This document shows positions 1 through 5,229 of a DNA stretch of 5,285 nt, piece after piece. Within the stretch, counting starts at the first letter, position 1. Every line of letters begins with the position of its first letter. A program made the translations under genes and the position numbers. A model generated the notes under the pieces. That model saw only the letters and a program-made list of their open reading frames with translations. It ran no database searches and was not told the origin of the DNA. Source of the stretch: Candidatus Desantisbacteria bacterium CG2_30_40_21 (GTDB taxonomy: Bacteria > UBA9089 > CG2-30-40-21); contig MNYI01000170.1 in the NCBI GenBank assembly GCA_001873945.1, positions 1 through 5,285 of the forward strand. Reading direction: 5' to 3'.

Positions 1-13
1 TGTCATCTGCAAC

Positions 14-37
14 AGGACAGGCAGAAATGCCTGTCCT
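14..37. repeat. perfect 10-bp hairpin with GAAA loop
   Basis: The arms AGGACAGGCA (14-23) and TGCCTGTCCT (28-37) are perfectly complementary and enclose a GAAA tetraloop, a GNRA type if transcribed from the plus strand. No T-run follows on either strand, so it is not a classical intrinsic terminator. It lies outside any gene visible in the window. It could be one copy of a dispersed palindromic (REP-like) repeat, or the 3' hairpin of a gene ending before the window. Only one copy is present here, so its repeat status is inference. Confidence 0.6.
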
Positions 38-142
38 ACCGACAATTCTGTTGATAATCGACACCACCTCCTCTATTCCCTTATTCCCCTTTGAACATAA
101 GTTTTGCCATAATGAGAATTGCTGAGTTATCAATGAAATTAC

Positions 143-171
143 TTGACAATAACAGGTTAGAATGATACAAT
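143..171 (+). promoter_or_regulatory. sigma-70-type promoter for the plus-strand gene pair
   Basis: A perfect -35 box TTGACA (143-148) is followed by a 17-nt spacer and a -10 box TACAAT (166-171). TG at 163-164 gives an extended -10 (TGaTACAAT). The predicted transcription start is about 177-178, leaving a leader of about 48 nt before the ATG at 226. The spacing and hexamers are near ideal for the housekeeping sigma factor. No operator-like repeat overlaps it, so strong constitutive expression is plausible. Confidence 0.75.
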
Positions 172-225
172 AATTCAGTTATCAGCTAATACCAGCCATG
201 CTTTAATCAAGGATGAAGAAAATAA

Positions 226-1086
226 ATGGGAAGATTTTTTCTACTTACAATCTTTTCTTTAGGGATAGGGACATGGATTACCTTTGTTGCTCAATCTGAC
301 ATTGAAACAGCAGAGGTAACCATTCAAGGACATGTATCTTTAGAGCAGGAAACTAATTATGAAGGGATACGAATTGAGATTATTAATCCTGTTCGTCGAA
401 TATTTAAGCCTAAACCCAAAAGAAGAATAACCACAGATGTTTACGGTGAATATTGTCTGGAAAAGATAAATGTATCTAAGGGGACTATTGGAGAAATCTT
501 TGTTAGGTGGCTTGAACAAAAGGAAAGATCTACACCCTATTTGCGAATAAGAATAACAAAATCAGACTATCTGCCTGTAGAGATTCTAATTCTTAAGTTT
601 CCGCCAGTCATTCATCTCCCACAAATAGATTTGGAACGCGAGGATACAAGACACCAATTTAATCAGTTTCTATGCTTCGACGAGAACATGAAGATAATTA
701 AAAATATTACCCCCTATAAATTTTGTGTAAAACATAATTATTTTTTATTTTATCCAAGATACTATCCTCTAACAGTTGAAACACCACTCAGGGAGGCAAG
801 CGGGAGTGTAATATTAGATCTCCAGTTAATATTTAAGCCATTATATACAACCTGTAATAAAGAGCTTGAAAATATGACCCCTAAACTGGCAAACCAGATC
901 AAATACTTTGTGCCAAAAGCTCAGACAATTGAGACAGAACTGCCTTCAATTCTGGAGATAACAAATGCTATCAGCAGCAAAACATTACTTGATAAATTAA
1001 ATAATCTCTTGGTGGACTCGGAAATAAAACAGATTCGGGTAATAGATGTCTCTTATAAAAAATATCAGACTGGAGAATCCTCATGA
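226..1086 (+). CDS. putative exported protein with carboxypeptidase-regulatory-like domain
   Basis: This 286-residue protein is not a named family member I recognise. Residues 1-22 form a hydrophobic N-terminus with one arginine (R3), fitting a signal peptide (possible cleavage near VAQ-S) or a membrane anchor. No lipobox cysteine is seen. Residues about 30-138 read as a beta-sandwich of the carboxypeptidase regulatory-like/transthyretin-like type: VTIQGHV, a GIRIEI strand, the hallmark TTDVYGEY (69-76), then YLRIRITKSDYLPVEI and a closing HLPQIDLER. The rest (about 140-286) is unassigned, with helical stretches around 216-263 and a final strand IKQIRVIDVSY. An in-frame TAA lies directly upstream of the ATG, which fixes this start unless a later codon is used. 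The Shine-Dalgarno is weak (AAGGA, 12 nt away). It overlaps the downstream membrane-protein gene by 4 nt and shares its promoter. An envelope role is inferred, and no catalytic motif is visible. Confidence 0.72.
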   Translation: MGRFFLLTIFSLGIGTWITFVAQSDIETAEVTIQGHVSLEQETNYEGIRIEIINPVRRIFKPKPKRRITTDVYGEYCLEKINVSKGTIGEIFVRWLEQKERSTPYLRIRITKSDYLPVEILILKFPPVIHLPQIDLEREDTRHQFNQFLCFDENMKIIKNITPYKFCVKHNYFLFYPRYYPLTVETPLREASGSVILDLQLIFKPLYTTCNKELENMTPKLANQIKYFVPKAQTIETELPSILEITNAISSKTLLDKLNNLLVDSEIKQIRVIDVSYKKYQTGESS

Positions 1087-1940
1087 TAGAATCCTATGCT
1101 AGTTATATCTTTAACAGTTATTATGATGGTCCATCTTTTTGGGCTGGTCTTGCGCCATTTGCCGTGGGAATATGTCTGGCTATCTCTCTGGAGGAATTGG
1201 TTCATTCCCTGATCTGTTTCTTAAGTAATCAGGATAAATTGGCAATGATGAGGCTTTTTGTAAGTATTCTTATCCTCTTATTATTAAGTGCTTTTTGTGT
1301 GGGGGTAGGGTTAACCTTTTACTCTGATGTTTATCTGCATCAGATTACACCTGAAAACTCTCATAAGATATTAAAAAACCTCTTCCTTGTTCTTTATGTC
1401 GGAGCATTCTGGTTTGTAGTTTATATCCTTATGATTCTCTGGAATAAGGAGCAAAGACATGACATAGGATCAGGCGGACTGAGAGGATTAATATGCGGGA
1501 TTTTGCTAATATTTATTCTCAAATATTTAGGCATGAAACATTATGACAATACCCTTCTTGTTATCTTAATCTCTGGCATAGGTTTTCTCTGGGGTGCTCT
1601 TGGTAAAAGGGAATTTTTACTTCAAAAGTGGGTACTTTTTCTCTATCCTATAGAACAGGGGGTACTTATCTCTCTTGTCTTTAGTATTTTTGTTATCTGG
1701 CTATTCAGAACCCTTTATGGCATAAATTTTGAAAATGCCAGAGCAATTTCTTGTATGGGATTATGGCTATCCGCCATCTCTGTTGCCTTCACCAGCCTGT
1801 ACATCTCAAGGCTTATCCGAACAGAACCTTTTGAAACCAGCCCCTATAAAAAGAAACGCTATTTTCGAATAGGTATCCTTATCTTCTTTTTCTTCTGGAT
1901 TGGACAAATGTATTCTCTGATGACGGTAAATGTGGAATAA
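1083..1940 (+). CDS. polytopic membrane protein of unknown function
   Basis: This 285-residue, very hydrophobic protein has about eight predicted membrane helices by eye, near residues 19-46, 57-80, 98-120, 134-150, 156-173, 186-209, 221-243 and 262-281. Positively charged loops follow several of them (NKEQRHD at 121-127, GKREF at 174-178, YKKKRYFR at 255-262). I see no ATP-binding, transporter-signature or protease motif and do not recognise the family. The start codon overlaps the previous stop as ATGA, and GGAGA at 1072-1076 sits 6 nt upstream, so translational coupling to the exported protein is likely. An acidic patch (SLEELVH, 35-41) lies inside the first hydrophobic stretch and may be functional. 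The pairing suggests a joint envelope function, for example a membrane anchor or partner for the exported beta-sandwich protein. That is inference. Confidence 0.72.
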   Translation: MIESYASYIFNSYYDGPSFWAGLAPFAVGICLAISLEELVHSLICFLSNQDKLAMMRLFVSILILLLLSAFCVGVGLTFYSDVYLHQITPENSHKILKNLFLVLYVGAFWFVVYILMILWNKEQRHDIGSGGLRGLICGILLIFILKYLGMKHYDNTLLVILISGIGFLWGALGKREFLLQKWVLFLYPIEQGVLISLVFSIFVIWLFRTLYGINFENARAISCMGLWLSAISVAFTSLYISRLIRTEPFETSPYKKKRYFRIGILIFFFFWIGQMYSLMTVNVE

Positions 1941-2039
1941 TATAGATGGATTTGAACAAATCTCGTAAGAGCAGCAAACCCTTTCGTATTGCTTCAGACG
2001 GAATCGTACTTTTCTTCCGCACATGATCACTCTTATCCC
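1941..2039. other. 99-nt convergent intergenic gap without clear terminator
   Basis: This gap separates the converging membrane-protein and response-regulator genes. Only weak pairings are visible: GATTTG/CAAATC (1949-1962, 2-nt loop) and CGGAA/TTCCG (1999-2019, 11-nt loop). Neither is followed by a T-run on the relevant strand. No intrinsic terminator can be supported, so termination may be Rho-dependent or read through. Confidence 0.4.
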
Positions 2040-2759
2040 CTACAGATTCGCCTTCTTAAGAAACCCTATCAATTCCTCAATATCAATCGGTTTTTTAATG
2101 TATGCATAGGCGGCAGATAATATTTCTGCCTCCCTGATCATCTCAGGCAGCTCACAATCTGACATAACAATAACCACAACGGCAGGATATAACTCTTTTG
2201 CCTGCTTTAATATAGAAAGCCCATTTATTCCTGGTAGAGTTAGATTAAGTAAGATACAATCATATTGCTTATCTTTGAGTTTGGCAATTGCCTCTTCGCC
2301 ATCCTTTGCAGTGCAGACATTGTAATTTTTTTCAATAAGTGCTGTTTTTACCTTTTCCCTTGTTGTGCTATCACCATTAACAATTAAGATTACCTTTTTG
2401 TTTTCGCTAATAATCTGTTCTATTAATTTTATTACCTTCTGGACATCAAAGGGTTTATGGATACAGGCATATGCCCCTTCTCTAAGTGCCTGCTCCATCA
2501 AATCCTCTACTGAAAACCCAGTCATCATCACTACCTTTATTGCTGGATCAATTTCTTTAATCCGAATAAAGGTTTCCACGCCATTTATCCCGGGCAATCT
2601 AATATCCATAAATATCAGATCATATCGTTCCTTCTTTATTAATTCAATTGCCTCATACCCATCCAAGGCTAAGGCTGTTTCATGCCCTTCAAGTTTAAGG
2701 ATAGAACACAATACAGAGCCTAAGTCCTTTTCATCGTCAACAATTAAAATTTTCGCCAT
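2040..2759 (-). CDS. tandem receiver-domain response regulator, second receiver degenerate
   Basis: This 239-residue protein consists of two CheY-like receiver domains joined head to tail, with no DNA-binding or enzymatic output domain. Receiver 1 (about 1-120) is complete: acidic pair D8/D9, phospho-acceptor D52 in MDIRLPG, T80 and K102. Receiver 2 (about 122-239) keeps the fold and the LPGING loop, S200 (T/S position) and K223. However, the acidic pair is replaced by N128/G129 and the acceptor position is N172 (codon AAT at 2246-2244), so it should not be phosphorylated in the usual way. In this family, receiver 1 would accept phosphate from a histidine kinase. The second domain may dimerise, bind a partner or act as a pseudo-receiver. 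AAAGGAGGA (2776-2768) lies 8 nt before the ATG. The gene has its own promoter just after the ftsY stop. No cognate kinase is in the window, so the pathway is unknown. Confidence 0.9.
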   Translation of the reverse strand: MAKILIVDDEKDLGSVLCSILKLEGHETALALDGYEAIELIKKERYDLIFMDIRLPGINGVETFIRIKEIDPAIKVVMMTGFSVEDLMEQALREGAYACIHKPFDVQKVIKLIEQIISENKKVILIVNGDSTTREKVKTALIEKNYNVCTAKDGEEAIAKLKDKQYDCILLNLTLPGINGLSILKQAKELYPAVVVIVMSDCELPEMIREAEILSAAYAYIKKPIDIEELIGFLKKANL

Positions 2760-2813
2760 TTTGATTGTCCTCCTTTAGTGATTATTTGATCTGTGCAATT
2801 CCCATTATTTTGT

Positions 2814-2842
2814 ATTTTATCATGGATTTTTGCTTTTGTCAA
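2814..2842 (-). promoter_or_regulatory. sigma-70-type promoter for the response regulator
   Basis: On the minus strand, -35 TTGACA (2842-2837), a 17-nt spacer and -10 TAAAAT (2819-2814) match consensus. A TG dinucleotide one base before the -10 makes it an extended type. It begins 2 nt beyond the ftsY stop codon, so the regulator can be transcribed separately from ftsY. The predicted start is near 2807, giving a leader of about 48 nt. It closely resembles the promoter at 143-171. Confidence 0.75.
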
Positions 2843-2844
2843 TC

Positions 2845-3729
2845 TTATCCTTCCCCAAACAATGCCTCCACAAATTCATTTGGATCAAACTCGCCAATAT
2901 CCTCCAACCCCTCACCAATTCCGATAAGTTTTACCGGTACATTCAGATTGTTAGCGATAGAGATAACAATGCCGCCTTTGGCTGTACCATCTAATTTGGT
3001 CAGGACAATCCCGGATATGCCTACGGTTTCTAAAAATCGTTGAGCCTGAATAAGACCATTTTGCCCGGAGACTGCGTCAAGAACCAATAGCACCTCATGG
3101 GGTGCCCCGGGTATTTTCTTTTCACATATTCCACGGATCTTTTTTATTTCATGGACAAGGTGATGCTTGGTGTGAAGACGGCCAGCAGTATCAATCAGGA
3201 CAACATCAATACCTCGGGCAATGGCTGCATCAATAGCATCATAGGCTACTGCACCAGGGTCTGCCCCTTCATTTTGTTTTAATATTTCCACCCCGCATCT
3301 CTTTGCCCATTCTTCAAGCTGCGGGATAGCTGCCGCACGATAGGTGTCAGCAGCAGCAATTAAGACACTCTTGCCCTCAGCTTTGAGCTTAAAGGCTAAT
3401 TTACCAATGGTAGTTGTTTTGCCAGAGCCATTTACGCCAATAAACAAAAAGATTGCCGGTACACCTGACGGAAAGTTCAAGCAAGACACTTGAGTGCCTA
3501 ATATGCTGCTTATTTTTTCCTTCAACGCCTTTCTCAATCCCTCTGGCTTAACCGAACTATTTCGCAACTCATCCACTATTTTAAGAGCTGTTTCTACGCC
3601 AACATCCGTATTAATAAAAGCCTCTTCGATTTCCTCCCAAACGGTTTCATCCTTAGCAAAGAATTTGAAAAATCCAAGCTTTGTAGGGTTAAGGGCTGCC
3701 TTTAGCTTATCTATCCATTTACCGATCAT
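2845..3729 (-). CDS. ftsY: signal recognition particle receptor FtsY
   Basis: FtsY is the membrane-associated SRP-type GTPase that receives Ffh-bound ribosomes and delivers nascent membrane proteins to the Sec translocon. Numbered from the ATG (294 residues), a helical N domain (about 1-80) precedes the G domain. Its motifs are GVNGSGKTT (98-106, P-loop), DTYRAAA (128-134), DTAGR (180-184), TKLDG (244-248) and GIGEGLEDI (270-278), followed by the terminal FxxxEFVEALFG typical of FtsY. The DTYRAAA and LTKLDGTAKGG patterns favour FtsY over Ffh, and the methionine-rich M domain of Ffh is absent. The long acidic A domain of the E. coli protein is also missing, as in many short FtsYs, so membrane contact probably uses the N-terminal amphipathic segment (GKWIDKLKAAL). 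A TTG at 3741 would add four residues, but it overlaps the Shine-Dalgarno, so ATG 3729 is preferred. It lies downstream of the sugar-kinase gene, with a repeat element between them. Confidence 0.96.
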   Translation of the reverse strand: MIGKWIDKLKAALNPTKLGFFKFFAKDETVWEEIEEAFINTDVGVETALKIVDELRNSSVKPEGLRKALKEKISSILGTQVSCLNFPSGVPAIFLFIGVNGSGKTTTIGKLAFKLKAEGKSVLIAAADTYRAAAIPQLEEWAKRCGVEILKQNEGADPGAVAYDAIDAAIARGIDVVLIDTAGRLHTKHHLVHEIKKIRGICEKKIPGAPHEVLLVLDAVSGQNGLIQAQRFLETVGISGIVLTKLDGTAKGGIVISIANNLNVPVKLIGIGEGLEDIGEFDPNEFVEALFGEG

Positions 3730-3734
3730 TTTAT

Positions 3735-3739
3735 TCTCC
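3735..3739 (-). promoter_or_regulatory. ribosome binding site deciding the ftsY start
   Basis: On the minus strand GGAGA (3739-3735) lies 5 nt before ATG 3729. The alternative TTG start at 3741-3739 shares its last base with this GGAGA and has no comparable purine run upstream, because the repeat element ends about 7 nt away. This supports the ATG. Confidence 0.7.
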
Positions 3740-3764
3740 AAATATTATAATTACTTAGCCGCAG

Positions 3765-3890
3765 ATGGACATGATGGACGCGATGATGGACGATGATGGA
3801 CGAGATGATGGACGATGATGGACGAGATGGACGCAATGGACGCGATGATGGACGAGATGGACGAGATGGACGCAGATGGACGCAATGGAC
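3765..3890 (+). repeat. left arm: 13 ATGGAC-containing tandem units
   Basis: Units end in ATGGAC and are separated by short variable linkers (gag, gcg, gca, gat, gcgatg, gagatg), so unit length is 9, 10 or 12 nt. The mixed spacing means no single reading frame repeats cleanly. It looks like replication-slippage expansion of the GCAGATGGAC sequence that also forms the inner part of the terminal repeat. Confidence 0.85.
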
Positions 3891-3951
3891 GCAGATATTT
3901 TTTCTTTTATTATCAAATGTCTGTAATCTCTTTGTATTTAAATTTATTTAT

Positions 3952-4022
3952 GTCCATCTCGTCCATCTCGTCCATCATCGTCCATCGTGTCCATCATGTC
4001 CATCATCGTCCATCTCGTCCAT
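3952..4022 (-). repeat. right arm: 8 GTCCAT units, inverse of the left arm
   Basis: Eight GTCCAT units are separated by ctc, cat, catc or cgt linkers and are the reverse complement of the left-arm unit type. The arm is about 71 nt against about 126 nt on the left, so the arms have diverged in copy number and cannot pair along their full length without bulges. Confidence 0.85.
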
Positions 4023-4061
4023 CTGCAGCTGAGTAGTTACCTTAATGAGAATTACTGCCAC

Positions 4062-4979
4062 CTACTCCCCAAAATGAACCATTTCCTGAAATTCACGATA
4101 CCTATCCTTTATCTCCTGTTGATTCAATGCTGCTGTTCTCAGAACACTAAAATCCTCAACCACAAATGAAGCCATGGTTGTCCCATATATAACTGCTTTT
4201 CTTATATTCATATCATTCATTTGCCCACAAGAGGCAAGATACCCAATAAACCCGCCGGCAAAGGTATCACCAGCACCTGTTGGGTCAAAAATATCCTCAA
4301 GCGGATACGCAGGTGCAGAAAAAAATGAGCCGTTAGCAAACATCAACGACCCATGCTCCCCCTTTTTAATAATGACTCGCTTTGGTCCCCATGAAAGGAT
4401 TGTCCTGCCTGCTTTGACAAGATTTGGCTCTTTGCATAGCTCCCTTGTTTCAGCATCATTCATGACAACTATATCCACTCGCTTTAATACCTCAATGAGG
4501 CTATCCCTTTTCCCATGAATCCAGAAATTCATGGTATCGCACACAACAACCTCTGGTTTTCTTAGCTGCTTTAACACCGAAAGTTGCAGGTCAGGGTCAA
4601 GGTTTGCTAAAAACACATATTTTATATCCTTATAAACCTCAGGGAGTTGTGGGTTAAATCCTGATAAAACATTAAGCTCTGTATCAAGGGTAATAGCCTC
4701 ATTAAGGTCATAACCATAATCCCCTTTCCAGCGGAATGTTTTACCCTGTAGTGTTGTTAATCCGGTCAGGTCAATGCCATGCCTTTTCAACAATTCTACA
4801 TGTTGATTGAGAAAATCTTCACCAACCACCCCAACTAATTTTACACTCGTAAAATAGGATGCAGCCAGAGAAGAATAAATGGCTGATCCCCCCAAAACCT
4901 CAGAAACCTCACCAAATGGGGTCTTTACTGAATCCAATCCTATGGAGCCAACAACTAACACATCTTGTCGCATAGACAT
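4062..4979 (-). CDS. PfkB/ribokinase-family sugar kinase
   Basis: This 305-residue cytoplasmic kinase of the ribokinase (PfkB) superfamily transfers phosphate from ATP to a sugar, nucleoside or related hydroxyl substrate. The N-terminal half has VVGSIGLDS (9-17) and the substrate-side diglycine GGSAIYSSLAAS (30-41), followed by VKLVGVVGEDF. The C-terminal half has MNDAE (173-177), the IKKGEHGS strand-turn (204-211) and the PfkB signature DPTGAGDTFAGGF (232-244), in which D238 is the expected catalytic base. Length and motif order are normal for the family, and nothing is broken. The TPFGEVSEVLGGSA pattern suggests an uncharacterised ribokinase-like subgroup. Substrate cannot be read from sequence. 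AAGGAGGT (4995-4988) sits 8 nt before ATG 4979, so this start is preferred over the ATG two codons later. The region just upstream is an inverted-repeat element, leaving no room for a normal promoter between element and gene. Confidence 0.92.
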   Translation of the reverse strand: MSMRQDVLVVGSIGLDSVKTPFGEVSEVLGGSAIYSSLAASYFTSVKLVGVVGEDFLNQHVELLKRHGIDLTGLTTLQGKTFRWKGDYGYDLNEAITLDTELNVLSGFNPQLPEVYKDIKYVFLANLDPDLQLSVLKQLRKPEVVVCDTMNFWIHGKRDSLIEVLKRVDIVVMNDAETRELCKEPNLVKAGRTILSWGPKRVIIKKGEHGSLMFANGSFFSAPAYPLEDIFDPTGAGDTFAGGFIGYLASCGQMNDMNIRKAVIYGTTMASFVVEDFSVLRTAALNQQEIKDRYREFQEMVHFGE

Positions 4980-4987
4980 TTTTAATA

Positions 4988-4995
4988 ACCTCCTT
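4988..4995 (-). promoter_or_regulatory. strong Shine-Dalgarno of the sugar-kinase gene
   Basis: AAGGAGGT on the minus strand is a full anti-16S match, 8 nt before ATG 4979. It lies in the only 30 nt separating the start codon from the inverted element, and it decides the start in favour of the first of two nearby ATGs. Confidence 0.8.
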
Positions 4996-5045
4996 TTGTT
5001 TGGTTACCAGTAACTACTCACCACAAAGGCATGAAGACACAAAAA

Positions 5046-5090
5046 GTTGATAAGTTGAATAGTTGATGGGTTGATGGGTTGATGGGTTGG
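5046..5090 (+). repeat. left arm: GTTGATGG 8-bp tandem units
   Basis: Three perfect GTTGATGG units (5062-5069, 5070-5077, 5078-5085) are followed by a partial unit and preceded by degenerate GTTGATAA/GTTGAATA units. The arm is complementary in type to the AACCYATC units at 5147-5184. Confidence 0.85.
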
Positions 5091-5130
5091 AAAGGGAAGG
5101 GTTTGTAGGTTTATGAATCTGTATTCCTTT

Positions 5131-5184
5131 AACCTATAAACCTATAAACCCATCAACTCATCAACCAACCTATCAACCTATCAA
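5131..5184 (-). repeat. right arm: AACCTATA/AACCTATC 8-bp units
   Basis: The units in order are AACCTATA twice, AACCCATC, AACTCATC, a half unit AACC, then AACCTATC twice. The strict 8-nt register, broken only by the half unit, indicates slippage. Read on the other strand it gives GATAGGTT/GATGGGTT, the same unit type as the left arm. Confidence 0.85.
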
Positions 5185-5229
5185 TTTATGTGTTCTCCGT
5201 GGTGAATTACTTTACCTGAGTAGTTACGA

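Larger units (their letters stand above)
3748..4040. mobile_element. MITE-like inverted element with ATGGAC short-repeat arms
   Basis: The ends form an imperfect terminal inverted repeat. The left end is 3748-3770, and the right end, read on the other strand, is 4039-4017. They match at 20 of 23 positions, consensus TAAyTACTyAGCyGCAGATG plus GAC, and all three differences are transitions. Inside, the left arm carries 13 ATGGAC-containing units and the right arm 8 GTCCAT units in inverted orientation, around an AT-rich centre (about 3895-3950). There is no credible coding capacity. The open frames across it encode only DGRDGR- or DEMDAMD-like low complexity. It fills most of the 332-nt gap between the kinase and ftsY, ending about 9 nt before the ftsY Shine-Dalgarno. 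I see no clear target-site duplication. Transcribed from the kinase promoter, it would form a long imperfect RNA hairpin. Mobility is inferred from the shared ends with the element at 5010-5227. Confidence 0.7.
5010..5227. mobile_element. MITE-like inverted element with 8-bp repeat arms
   Basis: GTAACTACTCA (5010-5020) is repeated exactly in inverted orientation at 5217-5227. A second inverted pair lies inside: CACCAC (5019-5024) against GTGGTG (5199-5204). The core is again two inverted arms of short repeats. The left arm (5046-5090) has three perfect GTTGATGG copies plus degenerate ones. The right arm (5131-5184) is built of AACCTATA, AACCCATC and AACCTATC units. The inner part also pairs: 5100-5113 is complementary to 5136-5149 at 13 of 14 positions. 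There is no coding capacity. TTACCA precedes the left end (5004-5009) and recurs 2 nt after the right end (5230-5235), a weak hint of a target duplication. The ends match those of the element at 3748-4040 although the cores are unrelated. Confidence 0.7.

Noticed and set aside
1999..2019. CGGAA/TTCCG hairpin as a convergent terminator
   Set aside because: Only 5 bp with an 11-nt loop and no T-run on either strand.
1806..2030. Minus-strand 74-residue frame spanning the convergent gap
   Set aside because: Most of it is antisense to the membrane-protein gene, and there is no good ribosome binding site or recognisable domain.
2365..3043. Plus-strand open frames opposite the response regulator and the ftsY 3' end
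   Set aside because: Antisense shadows of two well-supported genes, with biased composition and no family signal.
3744..3749. TATAAT on the minus strand just before ftsY
   Set aside because: It would place the transcription start inside the Shine-Dalgarno, and there is no -35 match at 17 nt (ATGTCC). AT-rich coincidence at the element edge.
3097..3796. Plus-strand open frames opposite ftsY
   Set aside because: Antisense to conserved GTPase motifs. They are shadows of that gene.
3793..4036. Overlapping plus-strand open frames through the ATGGAC arrays, giving DGRDGR- and DEMDAMD-type proteins
   Set aside because: Pure products of short-repeat low complexity, running through both inverted arms, with no Shine-Dalgarno and no domain.
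3748..4040. CRISPR array
   Set aside because: Units are only 9-12 nt, there are no unique spacers of about 30 nt, and the two halves are inverted relative to each other.
3987..4518. Plus-strand frames opposite the sugar kinase
   Set aside because: Antisense shadows. One starts within the repeat arm.
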